Source: an uncultured Christensenellaceae bacterium (GTDB taxonomy: Bacteria > Bacillota > Clostridia > Christensenellales > UBA3700). Taken from it: DNA of 64,000 nucleotides. Where the stretch lies: positions 1-64,000 of the forward strand of contig CALWGZ010000006.1 in assembly GCA_944380285.1 (NCBI GenBank), in the 5' to 3' direction. Shown here piece after piece: positions 17,582 to 25,267 of this stretch. The notes under the pieces were generated by a model that ran no database searches, had not been told where the DNA came from, and saw only the letters and a list, made by a program, of their open reading frames with translations. Numbering within the stretch: the first letter of the stretch is position 1; each line of letters opens with the position of its first letter. Both the position numbers and the translations under genes were made by a program.

Positions 17582-17605
17582 AAAAAAGGACCGCCGAAGC
17601 GGTCC
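17582..17605 (-). terminator. rho-independent terminator of the Wzz-like gene
   Basis: Minus strand: GGACCGC-TTCG-GCGGTCC hairpin followed by six T residues. Confidence 0.9.
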
Positions 17606-17622
17606 CGTTTTGTTTCGAAGTT

Positions 17623-19032
17623 TTACTCCTTCTCTTCTTCTTTCGGTTTGACTTCGGCTTGCGCGGGTCTGTCGTCCCTCTCAGCCTCTGCCTGCACCTT
17701 CTCGAGCGCCTGCATGTACTTCTTTCTGCCGTGCATGAACGCGAAGAAGACTGTGAGCACGAGGACGATGAGCAGCGCGAGCAACAGCACGGTGTTGCTG
17801 AGCGAGCTGGTGTTCAGCGTGGAAGCCGGCGCGATCACATAGATGGAATTTGCCGTCGAACCGGTGTAGTCGTTGTAGTCGTTGAACAGCTCGGACACCT
17901 CGGCAAACAGTGCGTTGAGCGCCTCGACATAAGCGTTGAGTTCCTTATCGACGTCGGCGCGCATCGCTGTCTTCTGCTCCGCGGTCATTGCGTCAAACGC
18001 CGTCTTCGCGGTGTCGTAGGTCGTCTTCATGTTGTCGATCACCCTCTGATTTTCGGTCGCGGTCTGCAACTCGTTGAGCGCCTTGGTATAGGTATTGTTG
18101 AGATAGTTGAACAGCGCGCTGTTGTCGATGATCACCGAGCCGTTGCCCGCGGTCGCCTGACCGCCCTGGGAAGCGACGGACTTGATCATCTCTTCGTAGC
18201 TTGCGATCGTAGAATCCAACGACGTGACCTTTGCCGCGATCTCGGAGGATTCAAGTTCCAAATACGCCTCGTTGCTCAAAGCCGCACCCTCTCTGTAAAC
18301 GCCGTTGACCGCAACGGTGTTTTGGAGCACTTGAAGACGCGCCAGCTCGCCGATCATCCTGCTCTGCACCGCGGCGAACAGCCCGTGCTGCCCCTGATCC
18401 GCGCTCGACACGGTCTTGTTGACAACGTCGGTGACCGAACCGAGGTTGACGGTCGTGACGTCGATCAGCTCGCCGATCGCATGCAGATAGTCGTAAGAGG
18501 CGTAATTGCCCGTGGTCATGACGATGGACGCCGCGACATCCGTCCCCGACTTGGAGTAGGTGGAGACGAACCTGTTCATCACCGCATTGAGGATCGCCTG
18601 GTTTTCGGTGTCGCCGAGGTCGCCGATCGGCTGCATCGTGAGCACATAGGTGGACGGCACATAGACCGTATCGCCGCCCTGCGCGTCCGCCGGTACGACG
18701 GGTGCGACGCTGAGCGCGTGACGCACGTCGCCTGTGAGCGCCGCGACCTCTTCTTCGGTGTAACCCAAGTCGCCGAGCGCCTTGCTGATGTTGTCGGCGG
18801 AAGTGAGGTTGGAGATGTCCGCCGCCCTCGACTCGTTGTTGCTGGTGTCGGCGAAATAGAGCGTGCCCTGATAGTAGGTATCGGTCGCGACGACCTTGAC
18901 GATCGCCAAGAACGACCCGAACACCACCGCAACGATGAGCACGCAGATGACGATGGTAACCCAGCTCTTTTTGAGGATGTCGACAAATTGTTTGACGGTC
19001 ATCCCGTTGTTTTCATGCATATCTTCTTGCAT
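17623..19032 (-). CDS. Wzz-type chain-length/tyrosine-kinase-modulator-like protein
   Basis: 469 residues with the Wzz/YveK topology. A short cytoplasmic N-terminus (1-24) leads to a TM helix (about 25-48), a long extracytoplasmic region (50-405) rich in coiled-coil helices, a second TM helix (about 407-430) and a basic then acidic tail. The N-terminal 'TVKQFVDILKKSWVTIVICVL' resembles the Wzz domain opening. Such proteins set polysaccharide chain length, often with a BY-kinase, but no kinase or glycan genes are adjacent. The role is therefore inferred from topology. The start at 19032 has GGAGG. Promoter at 19069-19097. Confidence 0.72.
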   Translation of the reverse strand: MQEDMHENNGMTVKQFVDILKKSWVTIVICVLIVAVVFGSFLAIVKVVATDTYYQGTLYFADTSNNESRAADISNLTSADNISKALGDLGYTEEEVAALTGDVRHALSVAPVVPADAQGGDTVYVPSTYVLTMQPIGDLGDTENQAILNAVMNRFVSTYSKSGTDVAASIVMTTGNYASYDYLHAIGELIDVTTVNLGSVTDVVNKTVSSADQGQHGLFAAVQSRMIGELARLQVLQNTVAVNGVYREGAALSNEAYLELESSEIAAKVTSLDSTIASYEEMIKSVASQGGQATAGNGSVIIDNSALFNYLNNTYTKALNELQTATENQRVIDNMKTTYDTAKTAFDAMTAEQKTAMRADVDKELNAYVEALNALFAEVSELFNDYNDYTGSTANSIYVIAPASTLNTSSLSNTVLLLALLIVLVLTVFFAFMHGRKKYMQALEKVQAEAERDDRPAQAEVKPKEEEKE

Positions 19033-19068
19033 TGGATCCTCCGAAGACTGTTATGCTCGTTTTTTACT

Positions 19069-19097
19069 ATTATAAATCAACCGCGCGCGTTTGACAA
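19069..19097 (-). promoter_or_regulatory. sigma-A promoter for the Wzz-like gene
   Basis: Minus strand: TTGTCA (19092-19097), 17-bp spacer, TATAAT (19069-19074). Confidence 0.8.
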
Positions 19098-19115
19098 GTA
19101 TTTTTTCGGTATATG

Positions 19116-19136
19116 AAAAAGCGCGCAAGACGCGCG
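19116..19136 (-). terminator. rho-independent terminator after queH
   Basis: Minus strand: GCGCGC-GTCTT-GCGCGC hairpin then TTTTT. It ends the SCP2/Fe-ADH/queH operon. Confidence 0.8.
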
Positions 19137-19198
19137 CCGAGCACTATATCTTCGGTTTTGCCATGCGACGCGCTTCTCACGCGCCGAAACGCAAGCGC

Positions 19199-19819
19199 CT
19201 ATTCCCCGTTTGGCGGCGTGCGGGAGGAAAATTCGCAGCCGCAATAATTTTGGCGATACAGCCCGTAGCGCGCGGAGAGGCGAACTGAATCGGCATAGCC
19301 GTCCCTCTTCTTGAAGTCGTACGGCAGCCATTTCACGCCCGTCTTTTCGCCTGCCTTTTGCCCTATCTCGTTGATGAGCGCGCAATTTTTGTGCGGACTG
19401 ACGGTGAGCGTAGACGCAAAATATTCAAAGCCGTTAGCCTTTGCATGCTCCGCCGCCGCACCGAGGCGCAGCTCAAAGCACTTGCCGCACCTCACGCCGC
19501 CCTCGGGCGCGCTCTCGAGCCCCTTTGCGGCGCTCAAAAACACGTCGTGGTCATAGTCCGCGACGACGCAGCCTATCTCGGGATGCGCCTCGGCAAGATA
19601 TCGCCTCTCTTCGTCTGCGCGTTTGAGATACTCATCTTTGGGGAAGATGTTGGGGTTGAAGTAAAACACCGTCAGCTCAAACGCGTCCGCGAGCACCTCT
19701 ATGCAATGGGTGCTGCACGGCGCGCAGCAACTGTGCAAAAGCAGACGGGGCTTGACTCCCGTCTGTTTGAGCTTTGCAATTTCGGCGTCGCCGAGTTTCG
19801 CGTAATTTACGACGTTCAA
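19199..19819 (-). CDS. queH: epoxyqueuosine reductase QueH
   Basis: 206-residue cytoplasmic iron-sulfur enzyme of the QueH (DUF208) family. It performs the last step of tRNA queuosine formation by reducing epoxyqueuosine. The Cys clusters are as expected: 'LLHSCCAPCSTH' near residue 30, 'RCGKCFELRL' near 111 and 'NYCGCEFS' near the end. It overlaps the upstream Fe-ADH-like gene by 4 bp (ATGA), so it is translationally coupled as the last gene of a four-gene operon. The divergent queT gene under a preQ1 riboswitch supports a queuosine-salvage locus. Confidence 0.95.
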   Translation of the reverse strand: MNVVNYAKLGDAEIAKLKQTGVKPRLLLHSCCAPCSTHCIEVLADAFELTVFYFNPNIFPKDEYLKRADEERRYLAEAHPEIGCVVADYDHDVFLSAAKGLESAPEGGVRCGKCFELRLGAAAEHAKANGFEYFASTLTVSPHKNCALINEIGQKAGEKTGVKWLPYDFKKRDGYADSVRLSARYGLYRQNYCGCEFSSRTPPNGE

Positions 19820-21027
19820 AACGCCTTCTCCAAAAGTTCGGTGATATAGGTGAAGTTGCTGACGTCCGCATCATCGCCGCGATATCTGGCGATGACCGCC
19901 TCGGCGATCGCGGCAAAGTCGGACTGCACCGCGCCTATCTGCGACAGCTTGGTCGGCAGTTCGGCAAGTTCGGTGACCTTGTCCCAGAAGGTGACGATGT
20001 GTTCGAGCGCGACCTTGTCCCTCGCGTTGAAGTTGGTCGACGCATAGACGTCCTCGCCGGCAATGGGCATAAGCACGCCCTTGAAGATGCGCTCCTCGTT
20101 CATCCTCGTGCGGTAGAAATGGGGGAACAAGATCTCGGTCACGAGCATGAGGTCTGCGCCGGTGCGCATCGTGACCTCGGTGACGATGTCGCGGAAGATG
20201 CTGCCCCTTGCGTTGTAGTAGGCGACGCCCGCCTCGATGATCGCCGAATAGATGTCCATCCTGTACTCGGCGTCGGCGTTGTGTCTCATTGCGGGGACGA
20301 GCGTGTTCATGACCGCATGGATCGCGGACGTCGCGTACGACTGCGCGATCGAGTTTTGGGCGTTGTCGACAAAGCCGAGTATGCCCATGGCAAGAGCGTT
20401 CAGTCCCGCCGCGCCGAGCGCCTTTGCCGGCATGATGTCGGTCAGTCTCTTGTCGAGGATGACCGCCGCCGCGCAGCAGCGCCGCGAGTCGAAGTTGTAA
20501 AAGAGATTGGTCTCGGGATCGACGATGCGCACGCGCGTCGTCGCCTCTATGCCGCTGGGGATGCCGCACGGCAGCAGGAACAACGGGACGTCCGCTCCGC
20601 CGTACCTGACGCGCTTGACCACGGGCGCATATCTGAACATGTCGAACGCGTTGGCGTTTTGCCCGATCATCAGCTTGACCGCCTTGGCAACGTTGACGAC
20701 CTCGGGACCGCCGAGACCGAGAATGCAGTCGCAGTCCAGCTGCTTGAACTTTTTGACCGCCGCGTCGCAGTCGGCGGGCACTCCGGTCACGCCCGAACAG
20801 AAGCCGATGATGCGGATGTCGTCCTCCTGCATCGCCCTCTTGACCTCGCGGAAGTACCCCAGCCTCTGCGCATACTCGTCCATGATGACGAGAGGACGCG
20901 AGACGTTTTTCTCCTTCAATTCAAAGCAGAGATTGGCGAGCGCATTGCTGCCGCCGAGCAGTTTTGTCGGCGCCAAAAACGAAAACAACTGAGATGATTT
21001 TTCCGTACCCGTGTTCATGATCACCAT
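19816..21027 (-). CDS. Fe-ADH-family protein A lacking metal ligands
   Basis: 403 residues with the overall fold of iron-containing alcohol dehydrogenases. It has an N-terminal nucleotide-binding half ('CILGLGGPEVVNVAKA', in place of the usual GGGS..D.AK) and 'PCGIPSGIEATT', the family's TTaGTGSE-like block. The metal-binding stretch reads 'GAAGLNALAMGILGF' instead of 'G.DALtHaiEay', so the Asp and first His ligands are Asn and Met. The later His pair region ('GADLMLVTEILFPHFY') lacks the HG motif. Iron-dependent dehydrogenase activity is therefore doubtful. It overlaps gene B by 7 bp and queH by 4 bp. The ATG at 21027 has GAGGAG. Confidence 0.8.
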   Translation of the reverse strand: MVIMNTGTEKSSQLFSFLAPTKLLGGSNALANLCFELKEKNVSRPLVIMDEYAQRLGYFREVKRAMQEDDIRIIGFCSGVTGVPADCDAAVKKFKQLDCDCILGLGGPEVVNVAKAVKLMIGQNANAFDMFRYAPVVKRVRYGGADVPLFLLPCGIPSGIEATTRVRIVDPETNLFYNFDSRRCCAAAVILDKRLTDIMPAKALGAAGLNALAMGILGFVDNAQNSIAQSYATSAIHAVMNTLVPAMRHNADAEYRMDIYSAIIEAGVAYYNARGSIFRDIVTEVTMRTGADLMLVTEILFPHFYRTRMNEERIFKGVLMPIAGEDVYASTNFNARDKVALEHIVTFWDKVTELAELPTKLSQIGAVQSDFAAIAEAVIARYRGDDADVSNFTYITELLEKAF

Positions 21028-22214
21028 ATACTCCTCAATATGTCCGCGACGTCTTTGGCTGTGACCGCAGCGGGATCGGTCATCAGCGCATAGTCGCCGA
21101 GAGCGACGTTCGCGACCGCTTCGAGCTTGGTTTCGTCGTCGACGATCTCGCTCAATTTGAGCGGCAGTCCCGCCTCTTTGGCGAGGCGTTCAAACAGTTC
21201 TTTGACCACATCGACCAGCTTGCGCGCGCGCTCTTCCGCCGCTGTCATCGCATAGCTGTCGTCGCCGATCAAATAGTACAGCGCCTGAGCATAGTCCGCC
21301 GCGCACGCGTCTATATTGAATGCGAGCACTGCGGGCAACACTATGCCGACATAGTCCTCGCGGCTGCCTCCGCAGACGACGGCAAGCGCGTTCTCCAAAG
21401 CTCGGGCAAGCCCCGCGCCCGCGACGTTGCAGGCGAGCCCCGACAGGATGCCCGCCTGTCTCAGCTGCCAATACGCCGCCCTGTCCGACGGCGCGTTGAG
21501 CGCGCGGTCGAGGCTGTCGCGGATCGCCCTGATCGCGAAAAGATCCATACATTTTGTCAGCTTGCGCGCGTTGACCGAGACGAACGCCTCGATGCTGTCG
21601 GACAGCACCAACGCCGCGCCCTTGATCGTGGAGACGGCGTTGACGTCTTCGCCCGTCTCGATGTCGACGGCGCAGATATCTGCGCAGCCCGAGACCGCGC
21701 GGAACTCTCTGCCCTCGCCGTTTTCCTTTTTGAGGTAGGCGTTCATCGTGACGCCGGACGAGGTGTCGATGCCGGACGGAACGGCGGCAAACGGGATCGT
21801 CATCTTCTTTTTGGCGATGTCGACGCCGGCGATGGAGTCGAGGTCCGCTTCCTGCGAAGAGAGCAGCATCCTCAGCGCCTTTGCGGTGCCGATCGTCGCC
21901 TCGCCTCCGCAGGCAATGATGCCGTCGCAGACGTTGATGCGGTACAGCTCGCGCAACTCGTAGACCGCGGAATAGGACGCGACGTCGCGCTTTGCGACAT
22001 AATTCGCGCCCGGTCTCAGTCCGGTGGCAGTCAGAGCGATCCTCAGTCTGTCTGCGAGTTCGCTCTTGTCTGAGACGGCGTCGGTGATGAGAAGCACGTT
22101 GGTCGCGCCGTGCGAGCGCATCTCTTCGCCCAAGACCTCGAGCGCGGTCTCGCCGCAGATGATGCGCGGCGACGCCGGGATCTCGTAATAGGTGTTATCC
22201 TGTCTCTTTTTCAT
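21021..22214 (-). CDS. Fe-ADH-family protein B lacking metal ligands
   Basis: 397 residues, a second diverged iron-ADH-fold protein and a likely paralogue or partner of protein A. The dinucleotide loop is 'IIACGGEATIGTAKA', and the conserved Asp is Gly. The metal segment reads 'ALVLSDSIEAFVSVNA', keeping 'IEAF' but losing the Asp and His ligands. The usual 'HG....LP..l.FN' block reads 'REDYVGIVLPAVLAFN' without His. The ATG at 22214 (GGGAGG upstream) overlaps the SCP2 gene stop by one base. The two proteins may form a heteromer with a non-canonical or regulatory role; this is inference. Confidence 0.8.
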   Translation of the reverse strand: MKKRQDNTYYEIPASPRIICGETALEVLGEEMRSHGATNVLLITDAVSDKSELADRLRIALTATGLRPGANYVAKRDVASYSAVYELRELYRINVCDGIIACGGEATIGTAKALRMLLSSQEADLDSIAGVDIAKKKMTIPFAAVPSGIDTSSGVTMNAYLKKENGEGREFRAVSGCADICAVDIETGEDVNAVSTIKGAALVLSDSIEAFVSVNARKLTKCMDLFAIRAIRDSLDRALNAPSDRAAYWQLRQAGILSGLACNVAGAGLARALENALAVVCGGSREDYVGIVLPAVLAFNIDACAADYAQALYYLIGDDSYAMTAAEERARKLVDVVKELFERLAKEAGLPLKLSEIVDDETKLEAVANVALGDYALMTDPAAVTAKDVADILRSIW

Positions 22215-22711
22215 CACAGCCTCCCGAACAGCGTGACAAAGCGGAGCTTGTGCACGTTTGCATTGCGTTTGAGCAGCGGTCTGCCGTTGCGCCTGAGAAA
22301 GTTTTTGGTCATGATGTAGTTGGCTACGAGGTCGAAAAAGCGCGACAGCGTCATCAACTGCGACGTATCGCCGCCCGTCATCGTCAACCCTTGCGAAAAG
22401 CACGCCGCAAGCGATTTTTGTCCCGAAAAGAACTTGCGCGCAACGTCGCTGTTCTTGAACCTGATGTCGAGGTCGGGACGCGGCGCTCTGCCGGGCGAGC
22501 AAACCTCGAACTCGCCGTCGTTGCTGCGCACGAAGATCTCGGCGCCGCCGGGAGCGGTGCCTATCCTCGCGACGAAACCGTCGCGGATCTGCGCAAATAC
22601 CGCCGCCGTCTCGGCGTCGTACTTACAGCAAGCCTTGCACGCCCTGCCCATATAGAAAATGTTGACGGCAAGCAGCACTTTTTGGATGGTCTTGATACTG
22701 TCGGCATTCAT
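22214..22711 (-). CDS. SCP2-like sterol-carrier-domain protein
   Basis: 165 residues. Residues about 40-140 fit the SCP2 lipid-binding fold: 'GEFEVCSPGRAPRPDLDIRFKNSDVARKFFSGQKSLAACFSQG' in pattern, including the 'D..i.g.......l..G......A...G.l...G' spacing. The N-terminus has a helical, Cys-rich stretch ('GRACKACCKYD'). No signal or TM is visible. It is the first gene of the operon with two Fe-ADH-like proteins and queH, which suggests lipid or hydrophobic-substrate handling together with the ADH-like pair. SD GGAG precedes the ATG at 22711. Promoter at 22736-22764. Confidence 0.75.
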   Translation of the reverse strand: MNADSIKTIQKVLLAVNIFYMGRACKACCKYDAETAAVFAQIRDGFVARIGTAPGGAEIFVRSNDGEFEVCSPGRAPRPDLDIRFKNSDVARKFFSGQKSLAACFSQGLTMTGGDTSQLMTLSRFFDLVANYIMTKNFLRRNGRPLLKRNANVHKLRFVTLFGRL

Positions 22712-22735
22712 ATTCTTCTTCTCCGATACGATTCA

Positions 22736-22764
22736 AGTATAACATATGCGCAAGCCGCTGTCCA
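22736..22764 (-). promoter_or_regulatory. promoter for the SCP2/Fe-ADH/queH operon
   Basis: Minus strand: TGGACA (22759-22764), 17-bp spacer, TATACT (22736-22741), reading away from the queT promoter. Confidence 0.7.
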
Positions 22765-22881
22765 TACCGCAAACGCGGACGCGCGCTCTTTTTACAAACA
22801 ATTTACATGCGGCGCCCCACGCCCCTTTCCGACTGCGGCGGCGCGGAGCGGCTCTTCTGTCGATCAACCCCGCTCAAACGG

Positions 22882-22910
22882 TTGCCATACGCGAAAAAAT
22901 GTGGTATATT
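22882..22910 (+). promoter_or_regulatory. promoter for queT
   Basis: TTGCCA (22882-22887), 17-bp spacer, TATATT (22905-22910). The start is predicted near 22917, immediately before the riboswitch. Confidence 0.75.
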
Positions 22911-22916
22911 CGGTGA

Positions 22917-22960
22917 TACGGAAGGTTTTCGGAGAACACTTCCGAATAAAAAAACCGAGG
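22917..22960 (+). ncRNA. preQ1-I riboswitch controlling queT
   Basis: P1 is CGGAAG (22919-22924) paired with CTTCCG (22939-22944). The loop ends in the conserved ACA before the 3' strand. It is followed by the A-rich tail 22945-22954 and then CCGA (22955-22958), which can pair with TCGG in the loop (22929-22932) to form the H-type pseudoknot. The SD GAGG (22957-22960) overlaps that pseudoknot strand, and the ATG is 6 bases further on. Ligand binding should therefore hide the SD and block translation. The size (about 40 nt) and layout match class I preQ1 aptamers. Confidence 0.88.
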
Positions 22961-22966
22961 TATTTT

Positions 22967-23536
22967 ATGAAAAAGCAGCACATCGTCAGGTTGTGCAGAG
23001 CGGGCATTTTCGCCGCTCTCTATGTAGTTTTGACGCTCCCTTTCGTCACCGTCACGATTTCCGAGATCCAATTCCGCCCATCCGAAGCGCTCACGATGCT
23101 TCCCCTCCTTTTCCCGGAGGCGATACCGGCGCTGTTCATCGGCTGTATGCTCGCCAATTGGGTCGCGGGCGGCGCGATACTCGACATCTTTTTGGGCGCG
23201 GTCGTCACGCTTGTCGCGGCGGTCTGCACTTGGCTTGTCGGCAAGTTCGTCCGCAACTTCAAATTGTCGCTGTTCGTCGGAGGGCTGTTCCCCGTCCTGC
23301 TCAACGCGTTGATATTGCCGGGGATATGGCTGGTCGCGTACGGTCAGCAGGAGTTCGGCTATTGGCTCAACGTCGCCTTCCTGCTCGCGTCGCAGTCGCT
23401 GGTCGTCTATGCCTTGGGCGTTCCGCTCACGCTCGCGGCGAAGGCATATCTCAAACACACCGGCAAGGCGCTTGCCGCAGAGGGCGCGTCCTCGACTTCC
23501 TCGCAGCGTACAGAAGAGGACGAAAAAGAGGAATAA
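22967..23536 (+). CDS. queT: queuosine precursor transporter, QueT family
   Basis: 189-residue membrane protein with about five to six TM helices. 'GIFAALYVVLTLP', 'ISEIQFRPSEALTMLP' and 'FIGCMLANWVAGG' are QueT-family blocks (ECF S-component class that imports preQ0/preQ1 or related bases). The C-terminus is a short acidic tail. The start at 22967 is set by GAGG inside the riboswitch. The preQ1-I riboswitch directly upstream and queH in the divergent operon both support the substrate call. A terminator follows at 23565. Confidence 0.93.
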   Translation: MKKQHIVRLCRAGIFAALYVVLTLPFVTVTISEIQFRPSEALTMLPLLFPEAIPALFIGCMLANWVAGGAILDIFLGAVVTLVAAVCTWLVGKFVRNFKLSLFVGGLFPVLLNALILPGIWLVAYGQQEFGYWLNVAFLLASQSLVVYALGVPLTLAAKAYLKHTGKALAAEGASSTSSQRTEEDEKEE

Positions 23537-23564
23537 CCGCATACATGTCGCGATTTTACACAAA

Positions 23565-23597
23565 GGGCGCTCCTTTCGGGGCGCCCGTTTTCTCTTT
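23565..23597 (+). terminator. rho-independent terminator of queT
   Basis: GGGCGC...GCGCCC hairpin (23565-23586) followed by GTTTTCTCTTT. Confidence 0.85.
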
Positions 23598-23644
23598 GTC
23601 GGACGGGACATGCCCGCCGCGACGCTTGTCTCAAATGCCCAAGC

Positions 23645-24538
23645 TCACTCGGAAGTGTCGTTCTTCTCCCTCTTGTCCGAGCCGAGGAAGAACAGCGCGA
23701 CGACGCCCGCCGACGTATGCGCGCCGATGACGGGACCGATGTCGTCGATCACCACCTTTTCGGGCGCGATGCCGAAGCGCTCGCAGACGAGGTCTTTGAC
23801 AAATCGCGCGTCCTCTTCGCACAGACCGTGCCCGATGAAGACCACCTCCTGCTTTTGCGCCGGAAGCATCTTCTCCCCCATCTTATCGACGAGGGCTTTG
23901 AGCGACTTCTTGCGCGATATGACCTTGCCGATCGGGATCAGTTTGCCCGCATGGTTGACAAAGAGCACCGGCTTGATGTTGGCGAGAGTGCCGATGAACG
24001 CGGCGGTCTTGGTCACTCTGCCGAGACGCGCCAAATGGTGCAGATCGTCGACGGTGAAGTAGGAGCAGACGTGATCGACCATGCTGTCGACATACTCGAC
24101 CAATTGTTCGAACGACGCGCCTTCGTCCCTCTTTTTGAGCGCGTACCAGACGAGAAGCCCTTCGCCTATGCTCGCGTTGAGGCTGTCGACCAGCGCGAGT
24201 TTTGCGCCGGGATATTCTCTGCGCAGATCCGCGGCGACGCGCGTCGCGTTGTCGAACGTGCCCGAGAGCCCGGACGAAAAGACGATGTAAAGGACATCTC
24301 TGCCCTCTTTGAGCAGCGGCTCGATCGTCCCTCTCAGTGTCACCTCGTCGAGCATCGAGGTGTTGGACTTGGCACCCGCCTTCATCCTCTCGTAAAACTG
24401 CTTTGCGGTCAGCTTTTTCTCGACGCCGTCGAACTCCTCGTCGTCGAGCATATATCTCATCTGCATGATTGCAAAGTCATCGAACTGAAAATCTTTCGGA
24501 AAATCGGCGGTGCTGTCTGTGACTATGTACGGTTTCAT
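23645..24538 (-). CDS. DegV family fatty-acid-binding protein
   Basis: 297 residues of the DegV/FakB family, which bind a fatty acid and often present it to a fatty-acid kinase. Signatures are 'IVTDSTADFP' at the N-terminus, 'SNTSMLDEVTLRGTIEPLL', 'IVFSSGLSGTFDNA' (the carboxylate-binding Ser/Gly loop) and 'HHLARLGRV' followed by 'ANIKPVLFV'. It ends with the 'IDDIGPVIGAHTSAGVVALFFLG' strand. It is cytoplasmic. GAGGAGG precedes the ATG at 24538. No kinase gene is adjacent. The family is certain; the lipid partner is unknown. Confidence 0.93.
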   Translation of the reverse strand: MKPYIVTDSTADFPKDFQFDDFAIMQMRYMLDDEEFDGVEKKLTAKQFYERMKAGAKSNTSMLDEVTLRGTIEPLLKEGRDVLYIVFSSGLSGTFDNATRVAADLRREYPGAKLALVDSLNASIGEGLLVWYALKKRDEGASFEQLVEYVDSMVDHVCSYFTVDDLHHLARLGRVTKTAAFIGTLANIKPVLFVNHAGKLIPIGKVISRKKSLKALVDKMGEKMLPAQKQEVVFIGHGLCEEDARFVKDLVCERFGIAPEKVVIDDIGPVIGAHTSAGVVALFFLGSDKREKNDTSE

Positions 24539-24627
24539 TTTACCTCCTCGGCGCCGAAGCGCCTTCGTTTATGGATATTTTCAACTATCATTATAGACGA
24601 TTCGTATGAGATTTTCATTAAATACTC

Positions 24628-24686
24628 TTTACAAAGTTTGGGGAATTTTGTACAATATACGACAGAACACGTTCAAGTGTACAAAA
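24628..24686 (+). promoter_or_regulatory. promoter and inverted-repeat operator of the TetR gene
   Basis: Promoter TTTACA (24628-24633), 17-bp spacer, TACAAT (24651-24656). A perfect 9-bp inverted repeat TTTTGTACA (24646-24654) / TGTACAAAA (24678-24686) overlaps the -10 box and the start region. This layout suggests autorepression by the TetR protein encoded just downstream. Confidence 0.65.
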
Positions 24687-24704
24687 TCGAACGAGGTGAC
24701 CGAT

Positions 24705-25265
24705 ATGGCAGAAGACAGAAGGATCAAAAAGACTCAGCGCGCGATCATCAGCGCGACCGTGAAATTGCTCGACACCGTGCCGATCAACAAGTTGACCGTG
24801 GGCGAGATCTGCGCCAAGGCGGACGTCAGCCGCTCCACCTTTTATCTGCACTATTACGACGCGACCGACGTCATCGACCAAGTCCACAACAACATCATCG
24901 CCAGCATCACCAACGTGCTGGACAAGTTCGACTACGCGACGATACTCGTCAATCCCGAGCCTTTCCTCAGGCAGGTGTTCGACTTTGTGTCCGAACATCT
25001 CGACCTCTACATCAGTCTGTTGCAGAACAACTTCCATTCCGACTTCCGCCGCAGGCTCAAGGGGATGCTCGAGAACAAGATACTGCACGAAAACTCCTAT
25101 CGCTACCGCGACAGGACGATGTTCGAATACTCCGTCTGTTTTTTGATCAGCGGACTTGTCGAGACCATCTGCGACAACTTGCAGGACGTCGGCAACCCCG
25201 CCAAGCGCGACGTACTCCTCAACCTGCTCGCGACCCACATCAAGAGCGGCTTCAATCTGCGCTGA
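24705..25265 (+). CDS. TetR family transcriptional regulator
   Basis: 186 residues. The N-terminal HTH (about 8-55) reads 'RAIISATVKLLDTVPINKLTVGEICAKADVSRSTFYLHY', a clear TetR domain. The C-terminal helical domain (60-186) would bind an unknown ligand and form the dimer. The ATG at 24705 is chosen for its GAGGTGA. It is followed after 2 bp by birA, so the two are co-transcribed. No dedicated target gene is evident apart from its own promoter. Confidence 0.92.
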   Translation: MAEDRRIKKTQRAIISATVKLLDTVPINKLTVGEICAKADVSRSTFYLHYYDATDVIDQVHNNIIASITNVLDKFDYATILVNPEPFLRQVFDFVSEHLDLYISLLQNNFHSDFRRRLKGMLENKILHENSYRYRDRTMFEYSVCFLISGLVETICDNLQDVGNPAKRDVLLNLLATHIKSGFNLR

Positions 25266-25267
25266 GA

